A stretch of 64,000 nt of DNA from Actinomycetota bacterium (GCA_020160915.1 JAIUPK010000005.1:208828-272827), one strand, 5' to 3'. Positions 17,635-27,646 are shown, counted from the first letter of the stretch. Numbers and translations are program-made. Notes: generated by a model not told the origin, from the letters alone.

Positions 17635-18741
17635 GTGGCTGACCATTACGAGGTGCTAGGTGTCGAGCGCACGGCGACACCCGAGGAGATCAAGCGGGCG
17701 TACCGCAAGCTCGCCCGTGAACTCCACCCCGACGTGAACCCGAGTGCCGAGGCATCCGAGCGATTCAAGGAAGTCACTCACGCGTACGACGTGCTGAGCG
17801 ACCCGCGCGAGCGTCAGCAGTACGACCTGGGGCCCCAGGCTGGCTTCGGCGGTGGTGCCAACTTCGGTGGCTTCAGTGACATCTTCGAGACATTCTTCGG
17901 TGGGGGCGGTGGCCGCACCAGCGGACCGCGCTCCCGGCGTGAGCGGGGCCAGGACGGTCTCGTCAAGGTGGAGGTCGACCTCGACGAGGTCATCTTCGGC
18001 ACCAAGCGCGACCTCGAGGTCACCACGGCGGTGCTCTGCGAGACCTGCAATGGCTCATGCTGCACTCCGGGCACGTCCCCCGCGCGGTGTGACATCTGCG
18101 GGGGCTCCGGCCAGATCCAGCGCACCATGCGCAGCCTTCTGGGCAACGTCGTCACGTCCAACCCCTGCGGCACCTGTCAGGGCTACGGAACCATCATCGC
18201 CAACCCGTGCGTGACCTGCGCGGGCAAGGGCCGAGTGCGCGCTCAGCGCAAGATTCCCGTGGACATCCCGGCTGGCGTCGACACCGGTCTGCGGCTCCAG
18301 ATGCCCGGACAGGGCGAGGTCGGCCCAGCCGGCGGGCCGGCTGGTGACCTGTATCTGGAGATCAAGGTGCGTCACCACGAGACGTTCAGCCGCAACGGCG
18401 ACGACTTGCTCGCCACGGTGGAGGTTCCCATGACCTCGGCGATCCTCGGCACCCGCACGACCCTCAAGGGGCTCGACGGCGAGGTGCTCGTCGACATCAA
18501 GCCCGGAACCCAGAGCGCCGAGGTCATCACGATCAAGGACCGGGGCATCACCCACCTGCGCGGGCAGGGGCGCGGCGACCTCCGGATCGGAATCCAGGTC
18601 GTGACACCGAGCAAGCTGAGTGCCAAGGAGAAGGCACTCGTCGAACAGCTCGCGGCGGCTCGCAAGCAGCCGGAGCCGCAGTTCGCGCACTTCCAGCAGG
18701 GCCTCTTCACCAAGCTGCGCGACCGGTTCATGGGGTTCTAG
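17635..18741 (+). CDS. dnaJ: Chaperone DnaJ (DnaJ2 type)
   Basis: A 368-residue type I DnaJ: J domain (1-70) with HPD at about 31-33, Gly/Phe-rich linker (about 72-100), a zinc domain with four Cys repeats ([32 protein letters not shown]) and the C-terminal substrate-binding domains. The first repeat ends in C rather than G, as in actinobacterial DnaJ2. It stimulates DnaK ATPase. GTG start, 18 bases after hrcA, in the same operon. Confidence 0.96.
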   Translation: MADHYEVLGVERTATPEEIKRAYRKLARELHPDVNPSAEASERFKEVTHAYDVLSDPRERQQYDLGPQAGFGGGANFGGFSDIFETFFGGGGGRTSGPRSRRERGQDGLVKVEVDLDEVIFGTKRDLEVTTAVLCETCNGSCCTPGTSPARCDICGGSGQIQRTMRSLLGNVVTSNPCGTCQGYGTIIANPCVTCAGKGRVRAQRKIPVDIPAGVDTGLRLQMPGQGEVGPAGGPAGDLYLEIKVRHHETFSRNGDDLLATVEVPMTSAILGTRTTLKGLDGEVLVDIKPGTQSAEVITIKDRGITHLRGQGRGDLRIGIQVVTPSKLSAKEKALVEQLAAARKQPEPQFAHFQQGLFTKLRDRFMGF

Positions 18742-18745
18742 GCCC

Positions 18746-19489
18746 TTGGCCCACTTCTACCTCGACGAATCGCTGGTGTCGGCCGCCGTCGGCGATCGCA
18801 TCTCGATCACCGGTGCCGAGGCCAGGCACGCGGTCACCGTCAGCAGGCTGGGCGTGGGGGAGTCGATCTCGATCGGCAACGGGGCCGGGCTCGTGGTCGC
18901 GGGTGTCGTCGTATCCGCGGAGCACACCGAGCTGGTCGTGGAGGTGTCCGCCGTGACCGAGGTTCCGCGCGCGACGCCGGCCGTGTTCCTCGCCCAAGCC
19001 CTGGCGAAGGGCGACCGGGATGAGCTCGCGGTGCAGGTCGCCACCGAGCTCGGCGTCGATGGCGTCATCCCGTGGACGGCCGCTCGCAGCATCTCACGGT
19101 GGGAGGGCGCCAAGGTCGCCAAGGGCCGCGACCGGTGGGCCGCCGTGGTGCGCGAAGCATCGAAGCAGTCGGTGCGACCGTGGTTGCCCGATGTGCTCGA
19201 CCTCGTCACCACCAAGCAGCTGGCGCGCCTGGCATCGACCGACCAGGCCGAGGGGGTGCGGATGCTCGTGCTCGAGCCAACCGCGGCGACTCCGTTGTCC
19301 GCCCTCGACTTCGACGGGCGCGACCTGGTTCTCGTCGTGGGGCCGGAGGGTGGTATCACTCCGCAGGAGCTCGACGCCCTGAGCGCCGCGGGCGCCGACA
19401 TCGTTCGACTCGGCGACGAGGTGCTGCGCACCTCGACAGCAGGCCCGGCGGCGCTCGCCGTGCTCGCGGTCGCTCTCGGCCGCTGGTGA
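18746..19489 (+). CDS. rsmE: 16S rRNA m3U1498 methyltransferase
   Basis: A 247-residue SPOUT-class methyltransferase. The N-terminal PUA-like domain begins AHFYLDESL and contains GAEARHAVTVSRLGVGE; the C-terminal knot has LVVGPEGGITPQELDAL and LRTSTAGPAALAVL, the SAM-binding and dimer motifs. It methylates U1498 of 16S rRNA. A TTG 4 bases after the dnaJ stop is the start that gives the usual family length; upstream in-frame codons lie inside dnaJ in an unlike Arg/Ser-rich stretch. Confidence 0.93.
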   Translation: MAHFYLDESLVSAAVGDRISITGAEARHAVTVSRLGVGESISIGNGAGLVVAGVVVSAEHTELVVEVSAVTEVPRATPAVFLAQALAKGDRDELAVQVATELGVDGVIPWTAARSISRWEGAKVAKGRDRWAAVVREASKQSVRPWLPDVLDLVTTKQLARLASTDQAEGVRMLVLEPTAATPLSALDFDGRDLVLVVGPEGGITPQELDALSAAGADIVRLGDEVLRTSTAGPAALAVLAVALGRW

Positions 19490-19514
19490 TGCGGGAAACG
19501 TTAAGCTGGTATCC

Positions 19515-19865
19515 ATGAGCACCGAGCCCTCGATCTTCTCGCGCATCATCGCGCGGGAGATCCCCGCAGACATCGTCTTCGAGAACGATGCCGTGATCGC
19601 GTTCCGCGACATCGCGCCGAAGGCTCCCGTGCACATCCTCGTGGTGCCGAAGACCCAGGCCTTCGCCAACGTGAGTGAGCTCGCTGCCGGTGACCCCGCC
19701 CTGCTGGCGACGGTCGTCGCTACGGCGCAGGCAGTCGCCGATGAGTACTGCGACGGAGAGTTCCGTCTGGTCTTCAACACCGGACCCAGCGCGGGCCAGA
19801 CGGTGTTCCACGTGCACGCCCACGTCTTGGGCGGCACCCTGTCGGAAGGCTCTCTTGGCCAGTAG
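19515..19865 (+). CDS. HIT family protein (HinT-like)
   Basis: A 116-residue histidine-triad protein: SIFSRIIAREIPADIVFEND at the N-terminus and HVHAHVLGG at about 99-107 with the three His at 99, 101 and 103. HinT-like proteins hydrolyse nucleoside phosphoramidates such as aminoacyl-AMP. TAAGCT (19502-19507) lies 7 bases before the ATG, so a leaderless promoter may restart transcription inside this cluster. The 3' end overlaps phoH by 11 bases. Confidence 0.93.
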   Translation: MSTEPSIFSRIIAREIPADIVFENDAVIAFRDIAPKAPVHILVVPKTQAFANVSELAAGDPALLATVVATAQAVADEYCDGEFRLVFNTGPSAGQTVFHVHAHVLGGTLSEGSLGQ

Positions 19866-20892
19866 CGAGGTTCCCGCCGGTGACGCAGCGCGCGTCGAGC
19901 TCGAGGTGGACGGTGTCGCAATGGTTCGGCTGCTCGGTCCTCAGGACCGCCTGCTGTCGACCATCGAGAAGCAGCACCCTCGCGTCGACGTGCTCGTGCG
20001 CGGCAATGTGATCACCCTCATGGGCGAGCCGGCCGAGGTGCACGCCGCACAGGAACTGGTGGAGGAGCTCATCGCTATGGTGCGCAACGGCCAGGAGCTG
20101 GGGCCCGTCGAGGTCTCGGCATCTGCACGAATTCTCGACTCCAAGTCGGGCAGCCCGGCCGAGTTGCTGAGCCAGGCGATCCTCACCGCGCGGGGCAAGA
20201 GCATCCGGCCGAAGACTCTCGGCCAAAAGCAGTACGTCGACGCGATCGACGTCAACACGATCGTCTTCGGAATCGGGCCGGCAGGAACCGGCAAGACCTA
20301 TCTGGCGATGGCGAAGGCCGTGCAGGCGCTTCAGCGCAAGGAGGTCGACCGCATCATCCTGAGCCGGCCCGCGATCGAGGCCGGCGAGCGACTCGGATTC
20401 CTGCCCGGCACCCTGACGGACAAGATCGACCCGTACCTTCGCCCCCTGTACGACGCGCTCAACGAGATGATGGATCCCGAGCTGGTTCCGAAGCTGCTCG
20501 CCAGCGGAACCGTCGAGGTGGCGCCGCTCGCGTACATGCGCGGGCGCACGCTCAACAACTCCTTCATCGTGCTCGATGAGGCTCAGAACACCACTCCCGA
20601 GCAGATGAAGATGTTCCTCACTCGCCTCGGCTTCGGCTCGAGGATGGTCATCACCGGCGATGTCACCCAGGTGGACCTGCCCGCCGGCGCATCCGGCCTG
20701 CAGCTCGTCACGAAGGTGCTCGCCGACATCGACGACATCCACTTCGCACGTCTGACGAGTGCCGATGTCGTGCGCCACACGCTTGTCGGACAGATCGTCG
20801 ACGCCTACACGAAGTACGACGCCGAGAAGCAGCTGCAGAAGTTCGAGAGCCGGGAATCCCCGCGCAAGCGCGACAGACGATTCGGACGGTAG
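19855..20892 (+). CDS. phoH: PhoH family ATPase
   Basis: A 345-residue PhoH-like protein. The N-terminal part (about 15-85) is KH-like; the ATPase domain has Walker A GPAGTGKT (141-148), [16 protein letters not shown] and Walker [10 protein letters not shown]. PhoH proteins are ATPases linked to RNA metabolism and ribosome maturation, in keeping with ybeY next door. The TTG at 19855 is preferred because GGAAGG lies 5 bases upstream; the next candidate is the ATG at 19921. It overlaps the HIT gene and is 4 bases from ybeY. Confidence 0.92.
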   Translation: MASSEVPAGDAARVELEVDGVAMVRLLGPQDRLLSTIEKQHPRVDVLVRGNVITLMGEPAEVHAAQELVEELIAMVRNGQELGPVEVSASARILDSKSGSPAELLSQAILTARGKSIRPKTLGQKQYVDAIDVNTIVFGIGPAGTGKTYLAMAKAVQALQRKEVDRIILSRPAIEAGERLGFLPGTLTDKIDPYLRPLYDALNEMMDPELVPKLLASGTVEVAPLAYMRGRTLNNSFIVLDEAQNTTPEQMKMFLTRLGFGSRMVITGDVTQVDLPAGASGLQLVTKVLADIDDIHFARLTSADVVRHTLVGQIVDAYTKYDAEKQLQKFESRESPRKRDRRFGR

Positions 20893-20896
20893 CCGC

Positions 20897-21358
20897 ATGA
20901 GTATCGAGATCAACAACGAATCGGGCATCGCCGTCGACGAGCAGGCCATCCAGCGTCTCGCCGTGTACGCACTCGATCAACTGCACGTGCACCCGGATGC
21001 CGAGCTTGCGATCGTCTTCGTCGACGAGGCCGCGATGGAACAGCTCCACGTGCAGTGGATGGACGAGCCCGGCCCCACCGACGTGCTGAGCTTTCCCATG
21101 GATGAGCTGCGCCCAGGCAGCGAGGATCACCTCACGCCCGCCGGGTTGCTCGGCGACATCGTCGTCTGCCCGCAGGTCGCCATCGCCCAGGCGGAGACGG
21201 CGGGTCATTCGCCCCTCGAGGAGATGCTGCTGCTGACGACCCATGGCATCCTTCACCTGCTCGGCTTCGATCACGCGGAGCCCGAGGAGGAGAAGGAGAT
21301 GTTCGGCATTCAGCGCGACATCCTCGTCGGATTCGCTCTGGCCGAGCGACGACGGTAG
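20897..21358 (+). CDS. ybeY: Endoribonuclease YbeY
   Basis: A 153-residue single-strand RNase involved in 16S rRNA 3'-end maturation and ribosome quality control. The zinc motif is [11 protein letters not shown] with His at 116, 120 and 126; [10 protein letters not shown] (61-70) is the other family signature. The ATG follows the phoH stop by 4 bases. phoH-ybeY-corC-era is a conserved bacterial order. Confidence 0.96.
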   Translation: MSIEINNESGIAVDEQAIQRLAVYALDQLHVHPDAELAIVFVDEAAMEQLHVQWMDEPGPTDVLSFPMDELRPGSEDHLTPAGLLGDIVVCPQVAIAQAETAGHSPLEEMLLLTTHGILHLLGFDHAEPEEEKEMFGIQRDILVGFALAERRR

Positions 21359-21365
21359 ACCGATC

Positions 21366-22667
21366 ATGGTGATCGGCGTCTTCTTCAGTGTCGCAGGGCT
21401 GCTGGTCGTCTTCGGCGGCCTACTCGCCGCCGCCGACTCGGCGTTGTCGGTGCTGAGTCGCAACGATCTCGTCGAGCTCGCCGCATCCAGCCGCTCCCGC
21501 CGCTCCCTTCTGGCCATCTCTGCCGACCCCGGCGCTCACGTCAACGCCCTCAACTTCATGCGGATCGTCGCCGAGACCACCGCTGCGGTGCTCGTGACAC
21601 TGGCCTTCGCGAGTATCTTCACCGACTGGTGGTGGACGCTGCTGGCCAGCGCGCTCATCATGACCGCGGCGTCGTTCGTGCTGGTCGGGTCCAGTCCCCG
21701 CAGCGTGGGTCGGGTCAACGCGAGACCGGTGATGCGTGTGGCAGCACCGATCGTGCGCGCCACTCGCGTCATCCTCGGTCCCCTCGCGGATGCGCTCGTC
21801 GCCATCGGCAACCGGGTCACACCGGGTCGCCCGCGCACGGCGACGTTCTCGAGCGAGGAGCAGCTGCTCAGCATGATCGACGAGGCCACCGAACTCGACG
21901 TGCTCGAGGAGGATGACCGTGAACTCATCCACTCGATCTTCGAGTTCAACGACACCGTCGTGCGCGAGGTCATGATCCCGCGCACCGACATGGTCACGCT
22001 CGACGTTGACGCGACCATGACCGCGTCCCTCGGTCTGTTTCTCAGCAAGGGCGTCTCCCGCATGCCCGTGATCGGTGAGGATGTCGACGAGGTCATCGGT
22101 GTGCTCTACCTCAAGGATGTCGCCCGCGTCGTGCACGAGCAGACCCTCGATGCCGCGACGCTGACCGCCGGAGAGCTCTCCCGCCCGGCGCTGTTCGTGC
22201 CAGAGTCCCAGAAGGCGGACAGTCTGCTGCGCCAGATGCAGGTCGAGTCCAGCCATTTGGCCATGGTCGTCGACGAGTACGGCGGGATCGCCGGGCTCGT
22301 GACCCTGGAGGACCTCATCGAGGAGCTCGTCGGCGACATCTCCGACGAGTACGACCGCGACGTTGCCGAGGTCGAGCAGCTGGGCGAGGGTCGTTACCGT
22401 GTGAGCGCGCGGCTGCCGATCGATGAGTTGGGTGACCTCTTCGGACTCGAACTCGAAGACGACGAAGTCGACTCGGTCGGGGGACTGCTGACAAAGGCTC
22501 TCGGGCGCCTGCCCGTTTCGGGATCGAGTGCCGAGTACTCGGGCCTCATACTGACTGCTGAGCGCACCGAGGGTCGGCGCAAGCGAGTCAGCACAGTGCT
22601 CGTCGAGCGAGATCAGGCCCTGATCGACGTGCAGACCGCCCTCGACAACAAAGAAACCGGTGATTGA
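21366..22667 (+). CDS. Hemolysin/CorC family CBS-domain membrane protein
   Basis: A 433-residue protein: DUF21/CNNM-type membrane domain (about 1-160, three to four helices), a CBS pair (about 200-330, with REVMIPRTDMVTLDVD and VVDEYGGIAGLVTLEDLIEELVGDI) and a C-terminal CorC_HlyC domain (about 345-430). Members are implicated in Mg2+/Co2+ efflux or homeostasis; the hemolysin name is historical. The ATG at 21366 follows the ybeY stop by 7 bases. Its stop overlaps the era start. Confidence 0.92.
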   Translation: MVIGVFFSVAGLLVVFGGLLAAADSALSVLSRNDLVELAASSRSRRSLLAISADPGAHVNALNFMRIVAETTAAVLVTLAFASIFTDWWWTLLASALIMTAASFVLVGSSPRSVGRVNARPVMRVAAPIVRATRVILGPLADALVAIGNRVTPGRPRTATFSSEEQLLSMIDEATELDVLEEDDRELIHSIFEFNDTVVREVMIPRTDMVTLDVDATMTASLGLFLSKGVSRMPVIGEDVDEVIGVLYLKDVARVVHEQTLDAATLTAGELSRPALFVPESQKADSLLRQMQVESSHLAMVVDEYGGIAGLVTLEDLIEELVGDISDEYDRDVAEVEQLGEGRYRVSARLPIDELGDLFGLELEDDEVDSVGGLLTKALGRLPVSGSSAEYSGLILTAERTEGRRKRVSTVLVERDQALIDVQTALDNKETGD

Positions 22668-23572
22668 GCGTGTCGAAATCTGAATCGCAGTTCCGGGCGG
22701 GATTCGTCTCGTTCGTCGGGCGTCCCAACGTGGGCAAGTCGACGCTGACGAATGCGCTGGTCGGCGAGAAGGTCGCGATCACCTCGTCGAAGCCGCAGAC
22801 GACCCGCCGTGCCATCCGGGGCATCGTGCACGCCCCCGACGGGCAGCTCATCATCGTCGACACCCCCGGCATGCATCGCCCCCGTACCCTGCTCGGCGAA
22901 CGCCTCAACAGCATCGTGCAGACCACCCTCGGCGATGTCGACGTGATCGGACTGTGCCTGCCCGCCAACGAGAAGATCGGGCCCGGGGATCGCTACATCA
23001 ACGAGCAACTCGACTCGTTCCCTCGGGCGAAGAAGGTGGCGATCGTCACCAAGATCGATGCGTCATCGCGACCCGGTGTGGCCGAGCAGCTGCAGGCCGT
23101 GAGTGAGCTGCGCGACTGGGATGCGATCATCCCGATCTCCAGTTTCGACAAGGTGCAGCTCGACATCCTCTCAACCGAACTGATCAAGCTCATGCCGGTG
23201 TCGGAACCGCTCTATCCGGATGACGCTGTGACCGACGAGACCACCGAGGAGCGCATCAGCGAGCTCATCCGCGAGGCGGCCCTCGAGGGGGTCTCCGACG
23301 AGCTACCGCATTCCATTGCCGTCACCATTGACGACATGATCGAGAGCACCACCAAGGACCTGCTGGAGATCTACGCCAACCTCTTCGTCGAGCGCGACAG
23401 CCAGAAGGGCATCATCATCGGTCGCGGCGGTGAGCGGCTGCAGGACGTCGGCGCCCGGGCGAGGGCCGAGATCGAGAAGCTCGTCGGTAGGCAGGTGTTC
23501 CTGTCGCTGCGGGTCAAAGTCGCCAAGGAGTGGCAGCGCGACGCCAAGCAGCTCGGCCGGCTGGGTTTCTGA
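22664..23572 (+). CDS. era: GTPase Era
   Basis: A 302-residue GTPase: G1 GRPNVGKST (about 19-27), G3 DTPGMHRPR, G4 TKID, and the C-terminal KH domain with GIIIGRGGERLQDVGARARAEIEKLVG split over the GxxG loop. Era binds the 3' end of 16S rRNA during 30S assembly. The TTG at 22664 overlaps the upstream stop (TTGA); a GTG at 22670 (second Val) is an equally reasonable start. It ends the ribosome-maturation cluster. Confidence 0.96.
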   Translation: MSVSKSESQFRAGFVSFVGRPNVGKSTLTNALVGEKVAITSSKPQTTRRAIRGIVHAPDGQLIIVDTPGMHRPRTLLGERLNSIVQTTLGDVDVIGLCLPANEKIGPGDRYINEQLDSFPRAKKVAIVTKIDASSRPGVAEQLQAVSELRDWDAIIPISSFDKVQLDILSTELIKLMPVSEPLYPDDAVTDETTEERISELIREAALEGVSDELPHSIAVTIDDMIESTTKDLLEIYANLFVERDSQKGIIIGRGGERLQDVGARARAEIEKLVGRQVFLSLRVKVAKEWQRDAKQLGRLGF

Positions 23573-23643
23573 GCCATACATCGCTGGGATGATTCTGCAC
23601 GCGCTGGAGCGAGCGGGCACTCGCGGCGGCATAGCGTAGAGGC

Positions 23644-24774
23644 ATGTTCCGGCGTCTGAGCGTCTTCCAGCTGGTCGTCGACATCGGGTTCGCCGCCGCG
23701 TGTCTGGCTGTGCGCTTCACCATGACGATCGAGAACCCGGCAATGGCTGCGGTCGTCGTGCTCATGGCGCTGGCGCTCGCACTGCGGCGCGTCTCCCCGG
23801 CGCTCGCACTGGCCGTCGCATGGGTCGGTGCAATACTGCAGATGCTCGCGGGGATGACTCCGGATGCCTCGAATCTCGCGATTCTCGCCGTGCTCTACAC
23901 CTCGGCGCGCTACGGCACCCGCATCGTGCGCTGGCTCGGACTCGCGTCGGCGGGGCTCGGCGCGCTGGTCGCCACGATCTACCTCACGAGTGGACCGGGC
24001 TTGGGACTCCCCGATTCGCGAGTGCTGCTCGGCGCCGTTCTCACGTTCGTCGGCTCGGCCGCCGTGCTCGGCCTCAGCTGGACTCTGGGCCTTCTGGTGC
24101 TCACCTGGCGCACCTCGATCGACAGTCGACGGGAGCGCGGCGCCGCCCAGCGGGCGGTGATCGTCGAGCAGGAGCGCAACCGCATCGCGCGGGACATGCA
24201 CGACGTCGTCGCGCACTCCCTCGCGGTGGTCATCGCCCAGGCCGACGGTGCGCGCTACGCCTCGGCGACCGACCCTGCTGTGGCACAGGACGCTCTCGCG
24301 ACGATCGCGACGACGGCCCGTGAGGCGCTCGGCGATGTGCGGTCGCTTCTCGCGCAACTGCGCCACGAGCAGGGAGACGGGCCGAGTCCGACCCTGGCCG
24401 ATCTGACCGCCCTGGTCGAGCAGCTTCGGGCGAGCGGCCTGTCGGTCGACGTGTCCGGGCCGATCGACGCGACCTCCTTGCCCGCGGCGCAGCAGCTCGC
24501 CCTCTACCGCATCGCCCAGGAGGCACTGACCAATGCCCTTCGCCACGGGCGGCCGGGCGGGCGCGCAACCCTGTCCCTCGATGTCGGCGCGGATGCCGCG
24601 ACCCTGACCATAGCGAACACCCTGGCCGAGCATCCGCGCCCCGTGGGTCGCGCCGGTCACGGAATCACGGGAATGACCGAGCGCGCCCATCTCGCGGGTG
24701 GCAGCCTCACCGCGACTGCCGAGGGTGACTCGTTCGTCGTGACCGCGCGCATCCCGGTCGGGGCGCGCTCGTGA
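23644..24774 (+). CDS. Sensor histidine kinase, NarL-system type
   Basis: A 376-residue kinase with four to five N-terminal membrane helices (about 10-155), a HisKA_3 box RIARDMHDVVAHS with phospho-acceptor His at about 186, and a C-terminal ATPase domain (NALRHGRPGG, GHGITGMTERAHLAGG). No periplasmic sensing domain is visible, so it probably senses within or near the membrane. TAGCGT (23632-23637) is 6 bases from ATG, indicating a leaderless mRNA. It overlaps the response regulator by 4 bases. Confidence 0.92.
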   Translation: MFRRLSVFQLVVDIGFAAACLAVRFTMTIENPAMAAVVVLMALALALRRVSPALALAVAWVGAILQMLAGMTPDASNLAILAVLYTSARYGTRIVRWLGLASAGLGALVATIYLTSGPGLGLPDSRVLLGAVLTFVGSAAVLGLSWTLGLLVLTWRTSIDSRRERGAAQRAVIVEQERNRIARDMHDVVAHSLAVVIAQADGARYASATDPAVAQDALATIATTAREALGDVRSLLAQLRHEQGDGPSPTLADLTALVEQLRASGLSVDVSGPIDATSLPAAQQLALYRIAQEALTNALRHGRPGGRATLSLDVGADAATLTIANTLAEHPRPVGRAGHGITGMTERAHLAGGSLTATAEGDSFVVTARIPVGARS

Positions 24775-25412
24775 GCGTCATCCGGGTTGCGCTGGTCGAC
24801 GACCAGGCGCTCTTCCGCGCGGGCATCCGCATGCTGATCTCGTCGCAGCCCGACCTCGAGTTCGTCGGCGAGGCCGCCGATGGCAGGGAGGCCCTCGAGG
24901 TGATTGCGAGCCAACGCCCCGATGTCGTGCTCATGGACCTGCGCATGCCCGTCATGGACGGCATCGCCGCGACCGAGCAGATCATGGCGGCTCCGCGCCC
25001 GCCCCGAGTGATCGTGCTGACCACCTTCGACCTCGACGAAGCCGCGGCGCGGGCCCTGCGCGCCGGGGCGAGCGGTTTCGTGCTCAAGGACAGCGAGCCC
25101 GAGTTCCTACTCGCGGCCATCCGCAGTGTGCACGCCGGCACAGCAGTGGTGGCGGCCTCTGCCGTGCGCGAGCTGTTCGAGCACCTCGGGGGCGGTCGTC
25201 GGGAGGTCGCCGGCTCGCTCGATCCGCTCAGCCCGAGGGAGCGCGAGATCTTCCGGCATGCGGCGGCCGGCCGCAGCAATGCCGAGATCGCGGCTGCTGA
25301 GTTTCTCAGCGAAGCAACGGTGAAGACTCACATCAGTCGCATCCTCGCCAAGCTCGGCCTGCGCGACCGGGTGCAGCTCGTGGTCTTCGCTTACGAGAAC
25401 GGTCTCGTGTGA
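24771..25412 (+). CDS. Response regulator, NarL/LuxR family
   Basis: A 213-residue regulator: receiver domain with acidic pocket DD at 10-11, phospho-acceptor Asp at about 56 (VLMDLRMP) and Lys in FVLKD; C-terminal LuxR-type HTH (about 150-205) with LSPREREIF and EATVKTHISRILAKLGL. Partner of the kinase just upstream. A 7-2-7 inverted repeat two bases after its stop is the likely binding site controlling the ABC exporter that follows. Confidence 0.94.
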   Translation: MSVIRVALVDDQALFRAGIRMLISSQPDLEFVGEAADGREALEVIASQRPDVVLMDLRMPVMDGIAATEQIMAAPRPPRVIVLTTFDLDEAAARALRAGASGFVLKDSEPEFLLAAIRSVHAGTAVVAASAVRELFEHLGGGRREVAGSLDPLSPREREIFRHAAAGRSNAEIAAAEFLSEATVKTHISRILAKLGLRDRVQLVVFAYENGLV

Positions 25413-25413
25413 G

Positions 25414-25429
25414 TCATCCTTCAGGATGA
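25414..25429 (+). promoter_or_regulatory. Putative NarL-type operator (7-2-7) before the ABC exporter
   Basis: TCATCCT-TC-AGGATGA is a perfect inverted repeat of two heptamers separated by two bases. NarL-family regulators classically bind heptamers in this 7-2-7 arrangement. It lies 58 bases before the ABC ATPase start, a position suited to activation from a promoter whose -10 is TAGCGT (25475-25480). Confidence 0.6.
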
Positions 25430-25487
25430 GTCGAACGCGACTCGCGGGCGATTCGGCAGCACCGCCTCCCTCCGTAGCGTCGACAGC

Positions 25488-26249
25488 ATGGAAATCACCC
25501 CCTCCGACCTCGGCCTCGTCGCCCGGGTCACCAATCTCACCAAGTCCTACGGCGCGGGAGCCACCACCGTGACCGCTCTCGCCGACATCAGTCTGGGCAT
25601 CCGTCGCGGGGAGTTCACCGCGATCATGGGCCCGAGCGGTTCGGGCAAGTCGACGCTCATGCACATCATGGCGGGCCTCGACTCACCGACGGGCGGCCGG
25701 GTGTGGATCGGCAACACCGAGGTCACGAACCTGGGCGACACCGAACTCACCATGATCCGGCGCCGGCGGGTGGGCTTCGTGTTCCAGTCATTCAACCTCG
25801 TGCCGACGCTCGACATCGAGGGCAACATCCTGCTGCCGTTCGAGCTGGAGGGTCGACGACCGTCGTCCGAGGAGCGGGAGTGGATCGACTCGCTCATCCA
25901 GTCTCTCGGCCTGACCGACCGCCTGCGCCATCGCCCGTGGGAGCTGTCGGGCGGTCAGCAGCAGCGGGTCGCCATCGCGCGGGCCCTCGGTTCGCGCCCC
26001 GAGCTGGTCTTCGCCGACGAGCCCACCGGCAACCTCGACTCGCGCACCGGGCGTGAGGTGCTCACCCTGCTTGCGACGGCGAGCTCCGAGTACAACCAGT
26101 CGATCGCGATGGTCACGCATGACCCCGTTGCGGCGAGCTACGCGGACCGTATCCTGTTCCTCGCAGACGGCGTCCTCGTCGATGATCGAGGCCGGTCGAC
26201 CGCCGCCGAGATCAGCGCCCTCATGCTCGAGATGGAGGCGGCGTCATGA
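25488..26249 (+). CDS. ABC transporter ATPase, MacB/LolD type
   Basis: A 253-residue ATPase: Walker A GPSGSGKST (48-56), Q-loop in VFQSFNLVPTLD, signature LSGGQQQRVAIARAL, Walker B LVFADEPTGNLD and a switch His in VTHDP. The sequence is of the type that pairs with FtsX/MacB permeases in export of antimicrobial peptides, or in envelope stress systems. It is transcribed with the permease (ATGA overlap). TAGCGT sits 7 bases before the ATG. Confidence 0.93.
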   Translation: MEITPSDLGLVARVTNLTKSYGAGATTVTALADISLGIRRGEFTAIMGPSGSGKSTLMHIMAGLDSPTGGRVWIGNTEVTNLGDTELTMIRRRRVGFVFQSFNLVPTLDIEGNILLPFELEGRRPSSEEREWIDSLIQSLGLTDRLRHRPWELSGGQQQRVAIARALGSRPELVFADEPTGNLDSRTGREVLTLLATASSEYNQSIAMVTHDPVAASYADRILFLADGVLVDDRGRSTAAEISALMLEMEAAS

Positions 26250-27640
26250 GGCGCACCGCACGCGAGCACGCGCCGAGCATCCTCGTCGCTGCCCTCAGCG
26301 CCGCATTCGGCGTCGCGCTCCTTCAGGGCACGGGAGCGCTCGCGCTCATGATCCGCGCCGACGACACGCTCGGTTCGAGCACGGCCGCAGGCATCGCCCT
26401 CGCGTCGGTGGCGATCGTGTTCATAGCGATTGCTACGTACGTCGCCGCGATCGTCACCGCCAACACCTTCGCCACGATCATCGCGGGCAGGGTACGCACC
26501 ATCGCCCTGCTGCGGCTGCTCGGTGCAACTGCTGTGAGCCAGCGTCGATCCGTGGCTCGCGAAGGCTTCGTCGTCGGATGCCTCGGCGCTCTCATCGGTG
26601 CAGTAGCTGGCACCGCGATCACCGCGCTCGCTCTCGGGGCGGCCGCCCTCGCCGGCTGGATCCCGAGCCTCGCCTACTCGTTGGTGGATCCCGTGCTGCT
26701 CGTGCCGATCGTCGCCGTGATCCTCACCACCTGGATCGCATCCTGGGTGGGTGCTCGTCGGGTGCTCGTCGTCTCGCCGCTCGAGGCGCTCGGCGCCGCG
26801 CAGGAGCGCAGCGTCGAGCAGGTCGGTTCGCGGCGGGCGAGAAACGCCACTGCCCTCGTGATGGTCATCCTCGGCTTCGGGCTGCTCGGCCTCGGTATCC
26901 TCGCCGGTCTCGTGAGCCAGGCCGGAGTGCTGATCGGCATGGTCGGCGGCATGGTGTCGTTCACCGGGGTCGTGCTCGGCGCCCACGCGATCATGCCGTG
27001 GACTCTGCGGTCGATCGGTCGCGTGTTCGGCGGCAGCGCATCCGCGCGCCTCGCTGCAGCGAACGCCGTGCGCTACCCCGAACGCAGCACGCGCACGACG
27101 ATCGGCATCGTCATCGGTGTGACCCTCGTGACGATGTTCGGCGCCGCGGGCGGCAGCTTCCAGTCGCTGTTCGACCGTCTGCTGTCCGGCGAGGATGATG
27201 CTGCCCAGATCAGCCTCACGATCGCTGCCGTCGTCGGCATCTTCTCCGTGCTGGTGGGCTTCAGCGCGCTCATCGCTGCGGTCGGGCTCGTCAACACCCT
27301 GTCGCTCGGCATCATGCAGCGCACCAGGGAGCTGGGCCTTCTCCGGGCACTGGGTTTCACAGTGCGACAGCTGCGCGCGATGGTGATCGCGGAAAGTGGT
27401 CAGCTTGTTGCCGCAGCTATTGTCGTGGGTCTTCTCCTCGGTGGTTTCTACGGCTGGGCGGGAGCGCAGTCGATGCTCGCGCTCGTCACCGGCTTTCCGG
27501 CGTTCGTCGTCCCAGTCGTGTCGCCGGTGCTGCTCGCCGTGGTGGTCGGGGGAGCCGTGCTGCTCACGATCGTGGCATCCGTGGCCCCCACCCGGCGGGC
27601 GACGAGAGTGTCGCCGGTGACAGCGCTTGCCGTGGAGTAG
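26246..27640 (+). CDS. FtsX-like ABC permease
   Basis: A 464-residue permease with about ten predicted membrane helices arranged as two FtsX-like halves (about 10-180 and 200-460). The second half contains LGLLRALGFTVRQLRAMV, the coupling-helix stretch typical of MacB/SalY permeases; VRTIALLRLLGAT in the first half is its counterpart. There is no large external domain. With the upstream two-component system this resembles peptide-sensing and detoxification modules; the actual substrate is unknown. Confidence 0.9.
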   Translation: MRRTAREHAPSILVAALSAAFGVALLQGTGALALMIRADDTLGSSTAAGIALASVAIVFIAIATYVAAIVTANTFATIIAGRVRTIALLRLLGATAVSQRRSVAREGFVVGCLGALIGAVAGTAITALALGAAALAGWIPSLAYSLVDPVLLVPIVAVILTTWIASWVGARRVLVVSPLEALGAAQERSVEQVGSRRARNATALVMVILGFGLLGLGILAGLVSQAGVLIGMVGGMVSFTGVVLGAHAIMPWTLRSIGRVFGGSASARLAAANAVRYPERSTRTTIGIVIGVTLVTMFGAAGGSFQSLFDRLLSGEDDAAQISLTIAAVVGIFSVLVGFSALIAAVGLVNTLSLGIMQRTRELGLLRALGFTVRQLRAMVIAESGQLVAAAIVVGLLLGGFYGWAGAQSMLALVTGFPAFVVPVVSPVLLAVVVGGAVLLTIVASVAPTRRATRVSPVTALAVE

Positions 27641-27646
27641 GTGACC

